Positions 57,590-64,000 of a DNA stretch of 64,000 nucleotides are shown here, one piece after another. The position numbers were made by a program, and so were the translations under genes. The stretch spans positions 88,227,680-88,291,679 of the forward strand of contig CM043962.1 in the NCBI GenBank assembly GCA_014529385.2. Direction: 5' to 3'. Each line of letters begins with the position of its first letter. The first letter of the stretch is position 1. The notes below the pieces were generated by a model. That model saw only the letters and a program-made list of their open reading frames with translations. It ran no database searches and had not been told where the DNA came from. Origin of the DNA: Adiantum capillus-veneris (lineage: Eukaryota > Streptophyta > Polypodiopsida > Polypodiales > Pteridaceae).

Positions 57590-60500
57590 CAAAGTAGGTG
57601 TATCTTAGATCTCATAAGTCATCTAGAATAATTTTTTCAAGGTAGGTTATCTTGATTCTTTAAAATAAACCATTTGAAATACATTTTCAAGATTGTATCC
57701 ATCTTAGATCCACCACTTGTTCATTCTAACCAAGCCTTGAAAGGTGGGTGCATCAAAGATCCACCACTTGGCCATTCTAAGCAAGTCTTTGAAAGGTGGG
57801 TACAATTGTTGGTGTATCTTAGATCCATCACATTGAATCTTCAAATAAAGTATGTAGGATAGGTAGATACTAGATTCACTATTTGGCCATTCTAGTCAAT
57901 TCTTGGAAGGTGGGTGCATCCAATATCCACCACGTGGCCATTCTAACTAGGTATTCCAAAGTGGATGGAATGGTTGGTTCCTCCTACATCCACCAACTTC
58001 CCATTTTAAAAAAAATATGTGCAATATGCACACCTTAGATCCACCATCTGACCATTCTAACCAAGACTTGAAGGTGGCTGCAATTCAGATCCACCACTTG
58101 GCCATTCTAAGCACGTCTTGCAAGGTGGATGCAATGGTTGGTTTCTCCTACATCCACCGAATTCCTATTCTAAACAAAGTATGTGCAATATGTAGACCTT
58201 AGATCCACCACTTGGCCATTCTAACCAAGTTTTGAAGGTGGCTGCAATTCAGATCCACCACTTCGCCATTCTAAGTACGTCTTGCAAGGTGGATGCAATG
58301 GCTGGTTTCTCCTACATCCAACAACTTCCTATTCTAAACAAAGTGTGTGCAACATGTAGACCTTATATCCACCACTTTACCATTCTAACCAAGTTTTGAA
58401 GGTGATGACAATTAAGATCCACCACTTGGTCATTCTAAACAAATCTTACAAGGTGGATGCAATTGTTGGTTTCTCTTACATCCACCAACTTCCCATTTTA
58501 AAGAACGTGTATGAAATATGTCCTTAGATCCAACACTTGGCCATTCTAACAAAGTATTGGTAGGTGGATACATCCATGATCCAAGTATTGGTAGGTGGGT
58601 GCATCCATCATCCACCACTTGGTCATTCTAACCATGTCTTAAACTTAGGTGCATTCAACACTTGGTCACCATAAGACTTGTAATTTTACACAAATTTTGT
58701 AGGATGAGTAGACCCTACATCCACCACTTGGCCATTCAGATTAAGATTTGGAAAGTATGTGCATCAAAGATCCACCAATCAGTCATCCTAACCAAGGTTT
58801 GGAATGTGGATCCAATTGTTGGTGTATCCTAGATCCACCACCTCGCAATTTCAAACAAAGTGCATGAAATAGATAGACCAAAATTTCCCTAGTTTGCCAT
58901 TCTCACCAAGTCTTGGAGAGTGAGTGCATCCAAGATCCAACACTTGGACATTATAGCTAGGTTTTGGAATGTGGGTGCAATGTTTGGCGTCTCCTAACTA
59001 TTCCAATTTATAACTTTCAACAAAGTGTGTGAGAAAGATAGACCTTAGATAAACCACTTAGCCATTCTAGCCAACTCCTAAAGGTGGGTGCATCCAAGAT
59101 CCACCACTTGGCCATTCTAACGAGGTCTTGTAAGGTGAATGCAATGGTTGGTTTCTCTTATATCCACAAAATTCTCATTTTAAACAAAGTGTATATGTAG
59201 ACCTTAGATCCACCAGCTAGCCATTCTAACCTAGTCTTGAAGGTAGCTGCAATTAATATCCACCACTTGGCCATTCTAACCAAATTTTGCAAGGTGGATG
59301 CAATGGTTGGTTTCTCCTACGTCCACCATCTATTAATTATAAATAGTGTTTATAGAAGAGATAGACAATAGATCCACCACTTGGCCATTCTAACCAAGTA
59401 TTGGTACGTGGGTGTAGATCGTAGATCCACCACGTGGGCATTCTAATCATGTTTTAAAGTTAGATGCATTCAACACTTGGCCATCATAACACTTGTAATT
59501 TTACACAATGTTCGTGGGATGAGTAGATCTTAGATCCACCACTTGGCCATTTAGACTAAGAATTGGGAAGTAGGTGCATCCTAGATCCACCACTTAGCCA
59601 TTATAACGAACGCTTGAATTATGGATTCAATTGTTGGTGTCTCGTAGATCCACTACTTGGTCATTCTAACCATGTGTTGAAGTTAGGTGCATTCAACACT
59701 TGTCCATCATAACACTTGTAATTTTACACAATGTTTGTGAGTTGAGTAGATCCTAAATTCACCACTTGGCCATTTAGACTAAGAATTGGGAAGTAGGTGC
59801 ATAGAAGATCCACCACTTGGCCATTATAAAGAAGGTTTGAAATGTGGATCCAATTTTTGGTGTCTCTTAGATCCACCACTTGGCCATTCTAGCCATGTCT
59901 TCAAGTTAGGTGCATTCAACACTTGGCCATCATAACACTTGTAATTTTACACAATATTTGTGGGATGAGTAGATCCTAGCTCCACCACTTGGCCATTTAG
60001 ACTAAGAATTGGGAGGTAGGTGCATCAAAGATCCACCACTTGGCCATTATAAAGAAGGCTTGAAATGTGGATCCAATTTTTGGTGTCTCTTAGATCGACC
60101 ACTTGGCCGTTCTAACCATGTCTTAAAGTTAGGTGCATTCAACACTTGGCCATTATAGCACTTGTAATTTTACACAATGTTTCTGAGATGAGTAGATCTT
60201 AGATTCACCACTTGGCCATTTATACTAAGAATTGGGAAGTAGGTGCATCAAAGATCCACCACTTGGCCATTATAAAGATGTCTTGAAATGTGGATCCAAT
60301 TGTTGGTGTCTCCTAGATCCACCACTAAGCCATTCTAACCACGTCTTAAAGTGCGGTGCATTCAAAACTTGGCCATCATAACACTTGTAATTCTACACAA
60401 TTTTGTGGCATGAGTAGATCCTAGATCCACCACTTGGTCATTTAAACTAAGAATTTGAAAGTAGCTGCATCAAAGATCCAACACTTGGCCATTATAACGA

Positions 60501-63500
60501 AGGCTTCAAACATGGATCCAATTGCTGGTGTCTCCTAGATCCACCACTTGTTCATTCTAACCATGTCTTAAAGTTAGGTGCATTCAACACTTGGCCATCA
60601 TAACACTTGTAATTTTACACAATGTTTGTGGGATAAATAGATCCTGAATCCACCACTTGGCCATTTAGACTGAGAATTGGAAAGAATGTGCATCAAAGCT
60701 CCACCACTTGGCCATTATAACACATGCTTGAATTGTGGATCCAATTGTTGGTGTCTCCGAGATCCACCACTTGGCCATTCTAACCATGTCTTAAACCTAG
60801 GTGCATTCAATACTTGGCCATAATAACACTTGTAATTTTACACAATGTTTGTGGGATGAGAGGACCCTAGATCCACCACTTGGCCATTTAGACAAAGAAT
60901 TGGGAAGTAGGTGCATCAAAGATCCACCACTTGGCCATTATAATAAAGGCTTGAAATGTGGATCCAATTGTTGGTGTCTCCTAGATCCAACACTTGTAAT
61001 TTTACAAAATGTTTGTGGTATAAGTAGATCCTAGATCCACCACTTGGCCATTTACACTAAGAATTGGGAAGAAGGTGTATCAAAGATCCACCACTTGGCC
61101 ATTATAACAAAGTCTTGAAATGTGGATCCAATTGTTGGTGCCTCTTAGATCCACCACTTGGCCATTCTAACCATGTCTTAAAGTTGTAGGTGCATTCAAC
61201 ACTTGGCCATCATAACACTTCTAATTCTACACAATGTTTGTGGGATGAGTAGATCTTAGATCCACCAGTTGGCCATTTAAACTAAGAATTTGGGAGTAGT
61301 TGCATCAAAGATCCAACACCTAGCCATTATAGCGAAGGCTTGAAATGTAGATCCAATTGCTGGTGTCTCCTAGATCCACCACTTGTCCATTATAACCATG
61401 TCTTAAAGTTAGGTGCATTCAACACTTGGCCATCATAACACTAGTAATTTTACACAATGTTTGTGGGATGAGATCCTGGATCCACCACTTGGCCATTTAG
61501 CCTAAGAATTGAGAAGAACGTGCATCAAAGATCCACCACTTGGCCATTATAACAATGGCTTGAATTGGGGATGCAATTGTCGTTGTCTCCTAGATCCACC
61601 ACTTGGCCATTCTAACTATGTCCTAAACTTAGGTGCATTCAACACTTGGCCATCATAAGACATGTAATTTGACACAATGTTTGTGGGATGAGTAGATCCT
61701 GGATCCCCCAATTAGCCATTTAGACTAAGAATTGGGAAGAAGGTGCATCAAAGATCCACCACTTGGCCATTATCACAAAGGATTGAATTGTGGATCCAAT
61801 TGTTGGGGTCTCCTATATCCAACACTTTTCATTTTACACAATATTTGTGGGATGAGTAGATCTTAGATCCACCACTTGGCCATTTACACTAAGAATTGGG
61901 AAGTAGGTGCATCAAGTGATCCACCACTTGGCCATTATAACAAAGGCTTGAAATGTGGATCCAATTGTTGGTGTCTCCTAAATCCACCACTTGGCCATTC
62001 GAACTATGTCTTAAAGTTAGGTGCATTCAACACTTGGCCATCATAACACTTTTAATTTTACGTAATGTTTGTGGGATGAGTAGATCATAGATCCACCACT
62101 TGGCCATTTAGACTAAGAATTGGGAAGTAGGTGCATCAAAGATTCAACACCTCGTCATTATAACAAAGGCTTGAATTGTGGATCCAATTGTTGGTGTCTC
62201 CTAGATCCACCACTTGGGCATTTTAACCATGTCTTAAAGGTAGGTGGATTCAACATTTGGCTATCATAACACGTGTAATTTTAAACAATGTTTGTGGGAT
62301 AAGTAGATCTTAGATCCACCTCTTGGCCATTTAGACTAAAAAGTAGGAAGTATGTGCATCAAAGATTCACCACGTTGACATTATAACAAAGTCTTGAATT
62401 GGGAAGTACGTGCATCAAACATCCACCACTTGGCCATTTAAACTAAGAATTGAGAAATAAGTGCATCAAAGTTCCACCACGTGGACATTATAACAAAGTC
62501 TTGAATGATGGATGCAATTGTTGGTGTTTGCTAGATCCACCACTTGGCCATTCTAACCATGTTTTAAAGTTAGGTGCATTCAACACTTGGCCATCATAAC
62601 ACTTGTACTTTTACACAATGTTTGTAGGATGAGTAGATCCTAGATCCACCATTTCGCCATTTAGACTAAGAATTGGGAAGTAGGTGCATAAAAGATCCAC
62701 CACTTGGCCATTATAACGAAGGCTTGAAAAGTTGATCCAATTGTTGGAGTCTCCTAGATTCACCACTTGGCCATTCTAACCATGTCTTAAAGTTAGATCC
62801 ATTGCACAATTGGCCATCATAACACTTGTAGTTTTACACAATGTTTGTGGGATGAGTAGATCCTTGATCCACCACTTGGCCATTTAGACTAAGAATTGGG
62901 AAGTAGGTGCATCAAAGATTCACCACTTGGCCATTATAACAAAGGCTTGAATTTTGGATCCAATTGTTGGTGTCCCCCTAGATCCACCACTTTGGCATTG
63001 TAACAAAGGCTTGAATCCTGGATCAAATTTATAATGTATCCTAGACCTACCACTTGGCCATTCTAACCATGTCTTAAAGTTAGGTGCATTCAACACTTGG
63101 CCATCATAACACTTGTAGTTTTACACAATGTTTGTGGGATAAGTAGATCCTAAATCCACCACTTGGCCATTATAACCAACACTTTAATTGTGGATCCAAT
63201 TTTTGGTGTCTCCTAGGTCCGCCACTTGTCCATTATAACCATGTCTTAAATTTAGGTGCATTCAACACTTGGCCATCAGAACACTTGTAAGTTTATACAA
63301 TGTTTGTGGGATGAGTGGATCGTGGATCCACCACTAAGCCATTTAGCCTAAGAATTGGGAAAAACGTGTATCAAAGATCCATCACTAGGCCATTGTAACA
63401 AAGGCTTGAATTGTGGATCCAATTGTTGGTGTCTCCTAGATCCACCACCTAGCCATTCTAACCATGTCTTAAAGTTAGGTGCATTCAACACTTGGCAATC

Positions 63501-64000
63501 ATAGAACTTGTAATTTTACACAATGTTTGTGGGATAAGTAAATCCTAGATCCACCACCTGGCCATTTAAACTAAGAATTAGGAAGTACGGCATCAAAGAT
63601 CCACCACGTGAACATTATAACAAAGGCTTTAATTGGGAAGTATGTGCATGAAAGATCCACCACTTGGCCATTTAGACTAAGAATTGGAAAGTACGTGCAT
63701 CAAAGTTCCACCACGTGGCCATTATAACAAAGGCTTGAATTGTGGATCCAATTGTTGGTGTCTACTAGATCCACCACTTTGCCATTCAAACCATGTCTTA
63801 AAGTTAGGTGCATTCAAAAATTGTTGGTGTCTACTAGATCCACCACTTTGCCATTGAAACACTTGTAATTTACACAATGTTTGTAGGATGAGTAGATCCT
63901 AGATCCACCACTTGGCCATTTAGACTAAGAATTGGGAAGTAGGTGCGTCAAAGATCCACCACTTGGCCATTCTAACGAAGGCTTGAAATGTGGATCCAAT
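57590..64000. repeat. Large satellite array with higher-order structure
   Basis: Over 6.4 kb of units built on AGATCCACCACTTGGCCATT, running off the window end. At about 57970-58470 the period is 164 bp (GGTTGG markers at 57972, 58136, 58300, 58464). From 59496 the period is 223 bp (TTGTAATTTTACAC markers at 59496, 59719, 59942, 60165, 60388, 60610, 60833). Each 223-bp unit holds four boxes with distinct tails (ATTTAGACTAAGAATTGGG, ATTATAACAAAGGCTTGAA, ATTCTAACCATGTC, ATCATAACACTTGTAATTT). Units of about 164-165 bp lacking one subunit end at 60997 and 61830, 833 bp apart. Irregular units of 330, 287, 172 and 355 bp occur towards the end. Satellites of this kind often mark heterochromatin. Open frames inside are chance. 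Confidence 0.95.

Noticed and set aside
60801-61034. Frame repeating DPPLGHxxKxL
   Set aside because: Direct translation of the satellite unit.
57590-64000. CRISPR-like array
   Set aside because: Repeats are direct but the intervening segments also repeat in fixed order with a 223-bp period. It is a satellite in a plant-like context, with no cas genes.

Overview
The window looks like nuclear DNA of a land plant, and a fern or other seed-free vascular plant with a repeat-rich genome is my best guess. This is inferred from an intronless PLS-class PPR gene, plant-type Ty3 and Ty1/copia elements primed by tRNA-Asp or initiator tRNA-Met, a plant-like Penelope-type reverse-transcriptase relic, and spliceosomal intron borders in two decayed genes. 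No rRNA, tRNA or CRISPR array was seen. Only one ordinary gene is fully open: the PPR gene at 16104-18239. Almost everything else is mobile DNA in various stages of decay, decayed multi-exon genes, and satellite-like tandem repeats.

Layout. 1-3.3 kb: nothing recognisable. 3.5-4.8 kb: decayed copia gag, minus strand. 5.3-7.7 kb: an unrecognised, intron-bearing, decayed gene on the minus strand with a fresh 174-bp tandem duplication at its 5' end. 10.1-13.9 kb: an old short-LTR Ty3 element with an initiator-Met primer site and a gag relic. 15.8-18.2 kb: the PPR gene with a TATA box. 18960-32484: a complete 13.5-kb Ty3/gypsy element with two LTRs, a perfect 5-bp target duplication (ATTGG), tRNA-Asp primer site, polypurine tract, and gag, protease, RT, RNase H and integrase. 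It carries four zinc knuckles and a second retropepsin-like domain downstream of integrase. It is dead through many nonsense codons and changed active-site residues. 32.5-36.3 kb: two opposed copia relics, the first containing a scrap of PPR coding sequence. 37.46-38.80 kb: a non-autonomous TTAA-flanked inverted-repeat element. 42.3-43.6 kb: Penelope-like RT relic. 43.7-45.8 kb: relic of a plant DNA-transposase-like gene. 46.3-46.8 kb: Ty3 protease relic. 49.65-50.83 kb: decayed FCP1/NIF-type HAD phosphatase gene.

53.8-57.4 kb: a decayed intron-containing minus-strand gene that appears to join a ParB-like DGQHS domain, a long middle region and a C-terminal SET domain. It lies between two related tandem-repeat fields: a 50-bp family at about 51.1-53.5 kb, and a large array at 57.6-64.0 kb. 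The large array runs off the window and shows higher-order organisation: 164-bp trimers, then 223-bp tetramers.

The most interesting points are the ParB-like/SET architecture, the two-protease and four-knuckle Ty3 element, and the two-tier satellite. Many in-frame stops in the Ty3 element and the 5-7 kb gene fit C-to-T (or G-to-A) changes of CAA, CAG, CGA or TGG, the expected footprint of cytosine methylation. All family names rest on motif recognition by eye; no database search was possible.
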